Below, in pieces: positions 1-11,235 of a DNA stretch of 64,000 bases; the stretch's first letter is position 1, and each line of letters starts with the position of its first letter. The stretch comes from Thelephora terrestris (taxonomy: Eukaryota; Basidiomycota; Agaricomycetes; Thelephorales; Thelephoraceae), in NCBI GenBank assembly GCA_015956445.1, contig WIUZ02000001.1, forward strand, positions 3,162,001 through 3,226,000, in the 5' to 3' direction. Below the pieces are notes generated by a model. The model was not told the DNA's origin and ran no database searches. It worked only from the letters and a program-made list of their open reading frames with translations. A program made the position numbers and the translations under genes.

Positions 1-115
1 GTGGCTGGTCATGTCAATGATCAAAGGGCTCCTAGTCAAAGAGTTCCACGGCTTACAGGGCATTTGTGGCGCTTTGATAGCGGCGGCGATGGCTTTCCTT
101 TGATCAAGCGTCTGG

Positions 116-121
116 TATAAA
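116..121 (+). promoter_or_regulatory. TATA box upstream of the coiled-coil gene
   Basis: A TATAAA hexamer lies about 112 bases before the ATG at 233. The three pseudokinase genes have similar elements at similar distances. Assigned by sequence and position only. Confidence 0.4.
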
Positions 122-232
122 TGGACCCGGATTTCCAATGGCCCTAGACCCAGCAACCAATTCCTCACAGCTTTATTCTACGTCTCTGGCACTCAGCGAC
201 GCTCCCCTCTACGCTCTTACCGAACTCTCGGA

Positions 233-1244
233 ATGTCTTCTTCCTCTGTCACTGCTCCCTCTTCTAGCGCCACATCTAAAACCGTTTGCTCGGAAGAGGT
301 CACGAATCAGGTTCTCACGAGCGTGATTCATGAACTCCAAGCTCAGTTAACCTCCATATGCCATCGCCAAGACGAGTTGGAGGAGCTCATCCTCGATCTG
401 CAACGCGAATTAAAGACGCGCATTGGACCGTGAGTTCAAGCCCCAATTCTCAGTGTCGAATATCAACAAATTGATTCATAGAACCATTCACGCCCCTGCA
501 ACTGTTTCCCATTCCGCCCCGGAACCTGGCCCCTCTACTGTTCCCGAGGAGGCAGACACTGACCCTGTAGCCTGCGATTCGGCACCCCCATCCAGTCAAG
601 GCGTGGGATCGGCCGTGGTGCATCCGACTCGCAAGCCAGGTCATCTCACTCCCGCTCCCGAGCGGCTGATCAGGAGGCAAAACGCGTTCTACCACATCTC
701 GGACGCGGAAGTCCCCCCCTGGAAGATCCCCGGAGGCTACTACCCCTACCATTATAGTACAGACCCTACTTTCGGCAGAATCACGCCTGAGCAGCCAGCA
801 TCCGCACCCCCTGTGTCCCTTCACCCTCCAATTGTACAGCATCGCGCATTGGACCCCCGTAACGGGCGTGATACCTTACCCTCACCAGACTCGCCCTCCC
901 TATCACCGCTCCCACCTCCCCAAGAATTCCAGTCCCTTTCCTCCGAGACCAGGGGTATATTTACTGAGGCGCCTGCTACCTTCGGGACCCTCACCACTCA
1001 ACCTGCGTCCACCCCACGCACACACCTACTTCGCGGGGAAAGTGCATTCAGTTACGCATCGCGGCTCTCTCAACCCCAATTTGTAGCCCCTGGCCACAGT
1101 AACCTCCAATCACCTCCCCACCCCCTGACACTAACATCTAACACACCAGCAGTCCCCACTTCATCACCGAAGCGCAAACGGGAAGATGCCGAGCATGGCG
1201 ACGAGGCTTCGGACAAGAAGCGCACCCGGTCACCCCTCCGCTGA
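233..1244 (+). CDS. coiled-coil / Pro-Ser-rich protein of unknown function
   Basis: Two exons join in frame: 233-429 and 482-1244, separated by a 52-base intron (GTGAGT donor, CATAG acceptor), giving 319 residues. Residues 20-60 have a heptad-like pattern (VIHELQAQL, ELEELILDLQREL), suggesting a short coiled coil. The rest is disordered and rich in Pro, Ser and Thr. The tail contains a basic KRKRED/KKRTRSP stretch that could be a nuclear localisation signal. I recognise no family. The start is the first ATG that opens the coiled-coil frame; an ATG at 138 lies in another frame. Its last 60 bases were copied downstream (about 6408-6470) by a tandem duplication, so this gene marks the left edge of the duplicated unit. 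A DNA-binding or scaffolding role would be a guess. Confidence 0.6.
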
Positions 1245-3559
1245 TGATGACGACTAGTCGCAGTGGTTTCACAGGTTGGCATGGATCGAAGCAAGGTTTT
1301 AATCGCTTGCCTCCCAAAGAGTCGTTATAAATTATACCGAGTCAATATGCATTGGCGTTAACGGCAATTGCCGAACGACGAGTATGGGCAGGCAATAACC
1401 ACGAGGTGGACAAATAAAAATTTCACTTCTCTCACCAGTTCCACTCGATCTCAATAATATTGTGCTCCTTTTTCGAGTCGCCAGCTACTGCAAGGTCCGT
1501 ACATTTGTCTGCCTCGCCCACCACACGCTCTTCCCACGAGCCTCCAAAGCTTGCGCTGCCACATCAACTGGCAGTGCTGATGGACTCCTCCACCACTGCA
1601 TTTCTCATCCACGACTTTCGTGTTGCTGCGGCCTCACCTTGACCACAAGGAAAACGGCACCCAGATATCATCGGCGAAACGCGAAAGGTTGCAGGTTCTG
1701 AAACGCCGCTAGAGAGATGCGCGAAATGCATGGGGGGTCGATTCCTGCTAGCACCACCTTCTTCCTCGTTCCCCCCCTTAAACGAATCAATTGACCTTGT
1801 GCTATGGGTGCGTAACACACGCTCCTTTGGCCATTAAGTTCCGATAACTCGCGACAAAGGCGACGAACACACGCATTTGCTGCTTGGAACTGAGGCACCC
1901 GCCCATACTATGAGCGTTTCAGCTCGTCCTCTTGCAGCCCTAGGACACATCGCGTTGGTCTAATGCTCGACGCGATCTGCGAATATCCCAACTTCTCGAG
2001 GTATATATCCCGGGAGATACGGAACTTGTCCCAGTGCACACGACCCATTTCGAGCGATCTCCACTGGCCAGTGCTTTGTACTGATCCCAATTCTTTCGGT
2101 TCCACCATTTCTCGATGCCTTCGAATGCCATCTTCTCGTGCGCTCTTGCAGTTTCTTCTCGTCAGTGGATTTCCCCTGCTCTGATGAAGATCTAATCTGT
2201 ATTTTGTCAGCGCCTCTCGGATGCTAAACGGCGCTTTGGTATCTAATCTTTACCCCCCGAGAACGGGGCCAGGTGGGGCTGGTACCAATGGGTATCTCCT
2301 TTTGGACTTAGCGTGGACGATCTGAAAAGATTGTAGAAGGGTATGTCACTACGTGGTCCTCGGAAGGCGCTTGACCTCTGCACTGGCGTGTTTCACCTCC
2401 TGTCGGCAATCGCTTTACTATGAGAAGGTAAACTTCGGACGACTTGTCTTTCGCTAAGGACAGTACCGAACGGGATTATCAGCCTGGCTCTGCTCATCGG
2501 TATCGATCTTCAAGCATGGAGGGTCAAGCTAGGGATCTCGGCCGGGGGTCAGCGTATGGAAGTTGAACATTTGGGCACTCCCTCCCCTTCAACCTCGATT
2601 AATTCGAGTAGCGACTTTGATAGGCACTGGGTGACTATCCGTAGGATTTACACACTGTAAACTCGAATCCAGACGAATATTCATGGAATCATAAGGAAGG
2701 TGGAGGGACCCCGACCGCTTCGTTGGGTCAGGAACCCCGCAAAACTCGGTAACTGGCACCCTTCTACGACAGATATTATAATATCTAATGCTACGGATAG
2801 CCACCCACTTTCAATCAGGGCAATTAACCCGATAGACGAATACTTAATTTCCATTTTAATGACCATCGCGGGATGACCGAAGCTCTAACTCTGAGAAGGT
2901 ACCGAACATCTTGGAGCTCAAGTATTGGAAGCCCTTCACCTTTGTGCGAAATCGTAACATTCGAGAACGCGAAGCCCAGCTTACTCGGAGGGTGAGCGCA
3001 CAGCAAAATGAGGCCCTGTACAACTTTTTGTTGCCAGTGCAGCCCCGTGGTGGTGTCTAGGGTGTTAATATCAGTTTATAAACCCCATGTGACTTCCAGG
3101 AATCAATAACTAAGAGAACTCACAGGGATATAGCACAGTGATCCAATTAACTGAATTGACTGACGATTACGAATGACCTTCGTCACTACACGTGACGTGC
3201 GCATTCACTGCCAGACGTTTTTTAGCGGCTCGATGAGTGTTAGTTCACATTCATTAGAAATGAATGCTCCTTGCGAACGATGTCGCATGCAACTAGTCAG
3301 GCCGGGCTCCTCGGAACCCAGAGATGAAAGACGAGACGGATGATAACGATTTTTGGGGAACTACTGTTGACGGTCACCCTGTCCACGGTCACCCTGCGTG
3401 CTGCAGCAGTTATCTTATCACGTACAAGATTGCGTACAATTTTTACAGGAATAATTGGATTGGAGCCTGAGCTTGCTATAGGAAGAGAGTATCGGCTTTT
3501 ACGATACAAGCATTCCCCTCCCCCGCTCTCCCTGAATCTGAGGCTGGAATATTCCAGCC
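1245..3559. other. intergenic, homologous to 6.47-8.4 kb; possible minus-strand gene remnant
   Basis: No intact gene is visible. On the minus strand, 1908-2131 reads plausibly as protein (GIEKWWNRKNWDQY, then HWDKFRISRDIYLEKLGY in another frame). The matching part of copy B (about 7250-7450, minus) keeps parts of it. This may be the remnant of an unknown gene, or a small gene with introns. I do not recognise the family. Confidence 0.3.
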
Positions 3560-3567
3560 TATATAAG
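3560..3567 (+). promoter_or_regulatory. TATA box of pseudokinase 1
   Basis: TATATAAG lies about 124 bases before the ATG at 3691. The same octamer or a one-base variant lies upstream of the other two pseudokinases (9808-9816 and, on the minus strand, 16289-16296), so the promoter core was copied with the genes. Confidence 0.5.
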
Positions 3568-3690
3568 CCAATGACTCAACCGAGTCAGATGGTCGATCAC
3601 CTAAATCCCCCCTCCTCAATCTGCCCTGACCGTACGACGCCTAACTCATATCTCAACGCGATTCAACGCTGGTTTTCAGCCACAGCTATC

Positions 3691-4971
3691 ATGGATAGCA
3701 GTCCAACTTCCCGTGTTACTTTATTGTCTAGAATGAAACGTCTCCTACCAAGTCGCCGCTTCCGCTTCTTTTTTCCAGGTGCAAGACAGTCGGCGATCGC
3801 CCAGTCCACCATCCCTCCCCCACCTCGATATACAACAGCTTCCACCGCCCGCCCTGAAGTCACCCAGCATAATGCTCAGAGCTACCACGAGTTGGCCCAA
3901 CGTCTTCAGAGACTCTCACCCCCCGAATCCAACTGGTATGGCCCGGGGAGCGTTCAAATCGTTGACGCGGCGCCGTTCGCTTCCGGGGGTTTCTCCGACG
4001 TGTGGAAAGGGACATTCCAGAATCGAACCGTCGCGGTCAAGTCCCTCCGATGCTACTCCTCTCCAGAATTCGATCCGGCTGAGGTCGGCATCGTAAGTCT
4101 TTCTCGCTCCCTAAGATCGGAGCATCATTAACGGCGTACGAAGCGGTTCCTCAAAGAGTTGTGGGCGTCTGACAAACTTTCAAATCCTAATTTCGTCCGT
4201 TTCCTCGGCGTATACTCTACCCCCACCCATCCGTTCGCCCTTATCTACGAAATGATGGACAACGCGGACCTTGGCCAATATATAGCGCAACACCCTACCA
4301 CCAGCAGGCTGAAGCTTGTAAGCACGGTCATTCGATGCCAGCAGCGATTCCTCTGTTGAACCCCTTCTTCCCAGCTGACTGATATTTCACGTGCACTGGA
4401 ATATATGCACGGCCAAGACATCACCCATGGGAACGTCAAGTCGGTACGTCTTCTCATCTCGTACACCACCACAACCTATTCACTCTCTTGCAGAAGAACG
4501 TTCTCGTCGACGGCGACAATGTCGCTCGCCTTGGCGGTTTGGGTTCTGCCTTCGCGCTCTCCCTTCCTGCAAGCTGGTCCGATGTCGAGTCGCAGAGGTT
4601 GTTTTGTGGCTTCGCTCCTGAGCTCATCGATCCAGATGCCTTTGGGCTCGTTCACGCGCGCGCTACGAAGGCGACGGACATGTTCGCATTTGGCATGCTC
4701 GCCTGGGAGGTAAGCACAATCTTTCTCCTGCTCCCCAGTCTTGATTTACTGGTTTTGGTCTCAGGTCTTTGCTGGTAAACATCCGTTCGCAGGAAATGTC
4801 GAGGCCGCAGGAATATTTTCTCTGTTTCGGAACAACCGGCCTCCGCGTCCTGTTCACCCCGAAATGACGGATCGCGTGTGGAACATGATCGAAAGCTGCT
4901 GGAACCAAGACCCGTTCAAAAGGATGACTGCTGCGGATGTCGTTGACGTCCTCGAGGCAGAGTTGTTCTAG
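3691..4971 (+). CDS. protein pseudokinase 1
   Basis: Five exons (3691-4092, 4144-4317, 4375-4443, 4494-4709, 4765-4971) join in frame to 355 residues. A basic N-terminus is followed by a kinase fold. The glycine loop is degenerate (FASGGFSDVWKG). The ATP-anchoring Lys is kept (VAVK, about residue 117). The hydrophobic core reads FLGVYSTPTHPFALIYEMM, and later FAPELID and FGMLAWEVFAGKHPF match the APE and F-helix regions. The catalytic loop reads HGNVKSKN instead of HRDxxxxN, so the catalytic Asp is Asn (about residue 212). The DFG motif reads GLG, so the metal-binding Asp is missing (about residue 230). Phosphotransfer is therefore unlikely; a scaffold or regulatory role is the natural inference. 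All splice sites are intact, so the gene looks expressed rather than decayed. It belongs to the tyrosine-kinase-like families common in agaricomycetes. Confidence 0.85.
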
Positions 4972-6276
4972 GAAACCACCAACCACAGTCTATGAACGTT
5001 CGCGAACCCGTGCACGCGGGCGCCGGAGCCTGGCACCAGTTCTTGAAGCTTGATAGCTTCCCTGCATCGGCTCGGTATCGATATCAAGTACCGGTCCGTT
5101 AATAGGCCCTGGCTGGCCATTCCCTTGTCTTCCCCCTCGGTTACCCGCTCTGTGAGCGCTATTTAGCCCAGACCCTGTATGTACCGTAAAATATGTATTT
5201 ATCTAGCCTGTATTTATCTAGCCTGTATCTATCTGCTATCCTATATGTACCGCTTATCTATTCACCTATCCTCGGTGTAGCTTATTCCCTGTATTCGCTG
5301 GCGAAATTTATATATTACCATTACTTGTTAATATTCCCTAAGGCTGAAACGAAGGGCTCTCGCGATCAAACGTTGGCCTGGTCCTTTTGCGGATTTGTAC
5401 CGACCGCCCATGTGATGCACCATGCGTTGCCTCAGGCCCGATGGGCTGCCCCGACCTTGCACCTCCTACGTGCGCTTTTGTTCAACCGAGAACCTTGAGA
5501 AGCACATTTCGACCGACAATCCGTTGGAAACGGCGCTTATGATCTAAGGGGTGCGAAGAAACCTTGCAGGCAAGGCAGTCCCTGGCAATCCTCACGCTTT
5601 TCTCAAGGCGTGCGCGCGTATCACTGATAATGGGAATTTTACAGAAAGATGGACATTGTGAAGTGGAATTCAATTGCGAGTTGTGGGAATAGCAAGGTAG
5701 ACGCAGGTACGAAACGAGCAAAAGGACGAAGTTATGTGAACTGAACTCCGTCGGGGTTCATTACTTCGTATAGCGCCTGTTGGCAGCCGTTGGCGCTAAT
5801 CGTTTCTTACTCGGCTCATTAAGGAACGTGGTCGTCACGCGTCATCAGGTGCGTTCCGTGACGTTATGTGAAATGATGTGAAGCCAAAATTAATTCCGTA
5901 ATGGTGACGTTGACGTGACGCCGGCCCGAGTAGCGGAATCATGTGGCTTGGGCTGTGAATACAGAGGATCCCCCCGGGGACGTGTGCAGGTGCAACGCTG
6001 CCCCCTCCGGTAACCCTGGCTCGCAGCTCGTCTTCTAGCGCACAAGCGCTGCGACCGGGACCAGCCGGGTCAATTTGAAAGACCAGTACGTGTCGTCTGT
6101 TGGCTCGGTCATGTCGTGCCCCTCATACTAAGCCTTTTTCTCGGTCGTTGTTTGCGAATACGAACGGAAGATACTCAAACCGTTATAGACTCATTGAGTG
6201 CCAAAAACGTCTAAACAAACCCTTTGGAATATTTCGACATCACTTCGACGTTCAAAGATGAATCAATCAGTCATCT
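4972..6276. other. intergenic 3' flank of pseudokinase 1
   Basis: Apart from the short repeat at 5196-5236, no gene is seen. Parts match the 3' flank of pseudokinase 2 (11236-12000). The last few hundred bases correspond to the region downstream of Rab11 on the minus strand. Confidence 0.5.
5196..5236. repeat. 15-bp tandem repeat
   Basis: The unit TATTTATCTAGCCTG occurs twice exactly (5196-5210, 5211-5225), followed by a degenerate third copy. It lies about 225 bases beyond the stop of pseudokinase 1. Confidence 0.7.
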
Positions 6277-6402
6277 CTAACAGCACCCATCGGACCGTTT
6301 GGTCCTGGGATCGACACTCGCGCTCACTGCAATCGTGTCACCAGTCGGCGACTCCGACTCGCTCGATCGGTTCTGACGACTGTCTTGAAGAATTGTTGCA
6401 GG
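6277..6402 (-). pseudogene. truncated Rab11 3' end
   Basis: Read on the minus strand, this encodes the last ~40 residues of a Rab11-type GTPase: a variable Ser-rich tail with PTGDTIAVSASVDPR and a prenylation-type Cys-Cys end before a TAG stop. It is the diverged counterpart of the last exon of the intact gene (12001-12117). Everything upstream (P-loop, switch regions, NKxD, ETSA) is absent because the sequence changes into the coiled-coil gene copy at about 6405. There is no start or promoter for this fragment. Confidence 0.8.
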
Positions 6403-6407
6403 GATCG

Positions 6408-6470
6408 GATGCAGAAGATGGCGATGAGGCCTCGGACAGGAAGTGCACTCGGTTGTTCCTCCGCTGATGA
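6408..6470 (+). pseudogene. truncated 3' end of the coiled-coil gene
   Basis: The end of this segment, DGDEASDRKCTRLFLR before the stop, is a diverged copy of the C-terminus of the gene at 233-1244 (HGDEASDKKRTRSPLR). It starts abruptly next to the Rab11 fragment. Together the two fragments mark the join of the two tandem copies. Confidence 0.75.
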
Positions 6471-9400
6471 TGTCGACCGGTCGCAGTGGCTTTACAGGTT
6501 GACATCACCAAAGCGTGTCTTTAGTCCATTACCTCTCAAAGAGTCGTCGTCGGTAATTGGGTCAATTCACATCAGCTCCATCGGCGGTAGCCGGGTGACT
6601 CACCAGTGGCAGGAGGTGGCAGGCCGTAGCCACGAGGCCCCAAGAAATCAACAACTTCTCTCTCTCTGCTTCCACTCGATTCTCATCAGCATAGGCTATC
6701 TTTCGCGTTCCAAGCTGAGGCTCGCACAACTTTTTGCCTTGCTGTCACATGCTCGTCCCACGAGGTCCCACATCAACAGAGGCAGTGCTGGGGGACCCTT
6801 GCACCGGTTTCTTGATCATCGCATTCCACGAACTTCAGTTGCTGCTTCCACACTTCCAGCGCAAGGAAAACGGCACCCGTACAGCCAAGTGAAAGGCGAA
6901 ACGATACGGTTTTCGAAACACCGTTTGAGATATGTGCGGGATGCACGGGGGGGGGGGGGGGGGGGGGGGGGTCGATTCTGGTCACTGGTCAGCAAGTCCT
7001 TCGTCCCCCTTCCTTCTTCTCCTCTAACAGATCAATTAACCCTGCGCTGTAGGTGCTGGGCACAGACGCCTTTGGTCATTAAGTTTCGATAACTCACGAG
7101 AAAGACGACTCACACGCATTTGCAGTTTGAACTGTAACAGAAACTGGAGGAGCTGGAGAAACCCGCCCAAACCGGGGATGTTTCAGCTCGTTCCCATACG
7201 CTTCCAGGACGCGTCGAGTCGGTTCAAGGTCCGCTTATCTGTGAACATTCCAACTTCCCGGGACGTATATCTCGGAAGATGCGACATTCACACCAGCACA
7301 CGATTGTTTCTGCGTCGTCTTCACAGCCCAATGTTCCCAACCCTTTCTGTCTCTGGTCCTACTGCTTCTCGATGTCTTCACAAGAATCACCTTATCGTGC
7401 CCCCTGCGGCTCTCGGTCGCCAGTATGTTCTCTTCCTGTACCAATGAGGATATCAGATTAAATATTCTATTAGCGCCTCCGAGGCGCTGAATAGTGATTT
7501 GGTGCTTCATTTCTGCTCTGACCTGAGAACGGGAAGAGGCGAACGGCAGGCGTGGCGTCTTCATGTCGGTATTGATAGGCGTTACCATTCCGACTGACCA
7601 TGGAGGATTGCAGTCGGGGTATGGGTCACTCTACGTGGGCGTCGTCGAAGGGTCTCGACCTCCTCCTCGGCGTGTTTCGACCCCGTCCCCAATGTGTTTC
7701 CGGTATCGCTCCAAGGATCGAAGATCAAGCCGTTGACCTCGATCAAGTGTGACCGTATGGAAGGTGGAACGTTCAGGCCCCAAAAGGTATCTCGATTAAC
7801 CCGATGAGTGGCGGTGGTAGCCATTTTCCATCAGCGTAAGTCAATAGACAGTGTCGAACTTCCATTCCACAGAACACTGCGGGATGAGGTCACAAGCGAG
7901 CACCGGGCGTCCTGGGCTGAGGTATCGCGAGCCCTTCATCCTCGACGTGAAACCGTAACGGGCCAGCACGCCGAGTCCGTTCCGAGAGCACGATAAAGTG
8001 AGACGTTTGTAGGGTATCTTGGCTGTTAGCGATTGACATATCTACCACGTGTAGATTCTGGAAGTCAACGCCGAGATTAAATCCCGCAAGGTTCGAGTCG
8101 TGGAGGGATTTGCTGCACAATGATCATGTCACTCAATTCAGTCGAATATTGAAAACGGCGATTGCGCACTTGACCTTCGTCACGGTTCTGGAAGAAAGAG
8201 CACAAATGCGAGAACGTTGTGATTTGTGGAGAATAGAAAACTGCTGCTCTTGCTTTATCCTAAATACAAAAAAAAATCGGCGATCAAGTGGTCCTGAACC
8301 GTTTGGCCGCCGAGCCACAACAACTCCAAATTTTGTTCGGACGTTGAGGTGAAAGGGCATCCTGTGTACCTTTGTAGAGAGGTCCTATGAGAATATTATC
8401 ATATCACCTGGACATAACTAATTTATCCTGGAAATTGCGCAACACGTGATTCTCTTGCGGCTAGCTGTAGCCTGTACACAATCTGTCCATCAGCAAAGAC
8501 ACCACAAATAATGTGGAAGCTTGGAGATGTCGCACCCCTAATTTCTGCATCGTTGGGGACGAGGGAGGGAGCAATGTGTAACACAGCGTTACATGAGGGA
8601 ACAAACAGTGCAGCCGTTCGGAGCCGTTTCATGTGTGGGAAATTCCTGTGACAATGTGACGATTGGCGTGACTCACCTTCCGAATGCGGTAGCTCGCTGC
8701 TCAGCGCGGTTCCTGTTCTACGTTTTTTAAGTAGAAAATAGAGCTCCGCCACATGAGTATGTATGCAATGGCTGGAAGATACATTGGCCCAAAATTTTCA
8801 GCTCAATGCTCGATATTTACTTGTCGCAAAATTGGGCGAATGACCACTGCCCGATTGCTGCGATGTCATCGTCAACGCAGAACGATAACTTCACACGTTC
8901 TTTGGTCTTACACGCTAACCAGCTCGTCGTTTTCGAGGATGCTTTATGTTTTGCAATGCCCGACCAAGCACCTATCATATTTATCTAGAAAATGAAAGTG
9001 GCACCAAACCCAGAAGGATATGCGGAACAAATAGCTCAAACATCTGGATCGATTCGGCATCGTGCTCGCTGTGTTTTATGTGTCGATCGGTGCGAAACGT
9101 GCTGATTTCGGCAGGTTTGGGAGGAGCCGCCTGAGGGACACGCAAGCTTTACGGGTAGCACATGAGATCTTGAGAGGAACGACGCTGTTGGTGGATTTCA
9201 TTTCGAGCGACTGAATCACTGATATCATAGATGTCGATGAATCGTAATGGGAAAGAACCAAGAAAGGGGCGATAGCATGTTCCAATCCAATTCCGAAGAT
9301 TACGTTTTGGTTCGTGGGTCTCATCGGGCAGGAACCGAGAGAGAGAAAAGGCTGTGAAAGGCCACGGCGAAGAGTTCGAGCGGCTGATAGAGATTTGGCG

Positions 9401-9807
9401 TGCAATCTAAGCGAGAAACGCCTTGGAGAGGTACCGGGCGTTAGTGAGCGAGAGTAGATCCAAGCCAAAAGGACCAACGAATCATCCTGACATCCTTCCG
9501 ATCTGAAACCGAAAGATCGACCGACGGGCTGGAGATGAAACTTCTGGAGCCCTCGAGGCATACCCCGTGTCAATTGTACTTGAACACTCCACACTGATCC
9601 GGCCAGCGGCTGCTAGTCACGCCGTGGTGCTCGGAAAGATCAAACGAAGTCCGAACTGCATGGTAATTTTTCTTGAGGGAACGCGGTCCTGAACGTTGAA
9701 CGCCAGACGTGGTACCGCAGTTGTTTCATCAGGTACAACGTCTGCGGGGAGGATAGTAGGGTTAAATGGCATACTCGCGGCGAGGGAGAGAGGTTCAGTA
9801 CTTAGCG
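6471..9807. other. intergenic of copy B, with about 1 kb not matched in copy A
   Basis: No intact gene is recognised. 6.5-8.3 kb follows copy A. About 8.4-9.6 kb has no counterpart there, and part of it (8.56-8.70 kb) weakly resembles 14.39-14.56 kb. A 172-codon open frame on the minus strand (9076-9594) has no recognisable domain and no supporting splice pattern; I do not call it a gene. Confidence 0.4.
6947..6971 (+). repeat. G25 homopolymer
   Basis: Twenty-five consecutive G occur between ATGCAC and TCGATTC. The corresponding site of copy A (near 1733) has only six G in the same flanks, so the run expanded after the duplication or was shortened in copy A. Runs like this are mutable and may form G-quadruplexes. 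The exact length may also carry sequencing error. Confidence 0.9.
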
Positions 9808-9816
9808 TATATAAAT
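9808..9816 (+). promoter_or_regulatory. TATA box of pseudokinase 2
   Basis: TATATAAAT lies about 111-119 bases before the ATG at 9927, at the place equivalent to the TATATAAG of pseudokinase 1. Confidence 0.5.
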
Positions 9817-9926
9817 CCAGCCACTCACAACTTATCCACAATCCATCTTTCCCTCTTCAACCCGTTCTACCTGACAACCCCCTTATTATTTTTTCTAACT
9901 TTGTTCAGCACTGGATTTGCTGTACC

Positions 9927-11235
9927 ATGTCTGGCACATCCTTCAGTAGTACTTTTCTCTCGAGGATGAAAAGACTCCTACCCAGTCCCTTGTTCCGACT
10001 CTTTCTTCGACGCAGCGGAAAGAGATCGAAGGCCCGAAGTGGCAAAGGGCCGATCGCACAGGCCGTCAGCGCTTCCCCGCCCCCATCTCCCACCAATTCT
10101 ACCTCTTTCTCGGCCGTCCGCAATGACTCTCAAAGCCACTACGAGCTAGCTCAACGTCTCCAGAAGCTCTCACCCCCGGATCTCAATTGGTATGGCTCGG
10201 ATGTCGTTCAAATCGTTGGCGCGGCGCCTTTCGCTTCTGGGGGCTCCGCCGACGTATGGAAAGGGTGGTTCCAAGATAGGCCTGTCGCGGTCAAGGATCT
10301 CAGATGTTACTCATCTTCCGAGTTTGATCCAGCTGAAATTGGCATAGTAAGTTTTCTTCGCTCCCTGCGACCAGGTCATCGTTAACGGCGTACGAAGAGG
10401 TTCCTCAAGGAGGTGTGGGCGTCTACCAACCTTTCTCACCCCAACGTCGTTCCTATCCTCGGCGTGTACTCCAGCCCTGCCCACCCATTTGCTCTTGTTT
10501 ACGAAATGATGGAGAACGTGGACCTTCGCCAGCACCTGGCGCAACAGCCTGCCATCAGCAGGCTGAAGTTTGTAAGCACGGACTTTATGTACAATACCGG
10601 CGGCGAATCCTCGATTGAGCCCTTCCCTCCAGCTCGCCGAAATATCCCGTGCATTGAAACACCTCCACGGCCTAGATATCACTCACGGGAATATCAAGTT
10701 GGTGCGTCTTCCCATCTTACACACCACCACAACATACTCACCCTCTTACAGCGGAACCTCCTCGTCGACAGCAACCATGTCGCTCGCCTTGGCGGTTTTG
10801 GCTCAGCCTTTTCGCTTTCTCTCCCCGCTAGCTGGTCCGATGTAGAATCGGAGAGGTTGTTTGGCGGGATAGCTCCTGAGCTCATCGATCCACGTGCCTT
10901 TGGTTTCGTCGAAGCACGCGACACGAAGGCCACGGATATGTTTTCGTTTGGTATGCTCGCTTGGGAGGTAAGCATTGTGTCTTTCCGCCTCCCAGTGTCT
11001 AGGAATTTATCTGCTCTTGTGCCCGTTTCAGGTCCTCGTTGGTAGGCCACCGTTCGCCGGACAGTCCGATGCTGCAGTAATCCTTTCCGTGTTTCGGAAC
11101 AACCGACCACCGCGGCCTGTTCATCCTGAAGTGACGGATCGCGTTTGGAACATGATTGAGCGGTGCTGGAACAAAGACCCGTTCAACAGGATGAGTGCTG
11201 CGGAGGTCGTTGACATCCTCGAGGCCGAGTTATAG
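9927..11235 (+). CDS. protein pseudokinase 2
   Basis: Five exons (9927-10346, 10398-10571, 10633-10701, 10752-10967, 11032-11235) give 360 residues. Exons 2-4 have exactly the same lengths as in pseudokinase 1 (174, 69 and 216 bases). The glycine loop is FASGGSADVWKG. The anchoring Lys is kept in VAVKDL. The catalytic loop is HGNIKLRN, with Asn for the catalytic Asp, and the DFG position reads GFG. APELID, the helix F region (FSFGMLAWEV) and the C-lobe end (WNMIERCWNKDPFNRMSA) are intact. The open frame and conserved splice sites after substantial divergence from copy 1 suggest selection to keep a non-catalytic protein. It is the middle member of the family, in the copy of the unit that keeps the full Rab11 gene on its 3' side. 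Confidence 0.85.

Larger units (their letters stand above)
1185..6402. repeat. tandem duplication, copy A (3' of coiled-coil gene, pseudokinase 1, Rab11 tail)
   Basis: This stretch is matched in order by 6408-12117. The 3' end of the coiled-coil gene (from GATGC at 1185) matches 6408 onward. The flank near 1730, with a G6 run then TCGATTC, matches the flank near 6971. Pseudokinase 1 matches pseudokinase 2, with identical lengths for exons 2-4. The terminal stretch 6277-6402 matches the Rab11 3' end at 12001-12117. The copies have diverged clearly, so the event is not recent. Copy A is about 5.2 kb; copy B is longer, mostly because of about 1 kb extra between 8.4 and 9.6 kb. Confidence 0.75.

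Noticed and set aside
450-842. 130-codon minus-strand frame opposite the coiled-coil gene
   Set aside because: A shadow of the Pro/Ser-rich coding strand; Gly/Arg-rich composition mirrors it.
9076-9594. 172-codon minus-strand open frame
   Set aside because: No recognisable domain and no counterpart in duplication copy A; could be chance in GC-balanced DNA.
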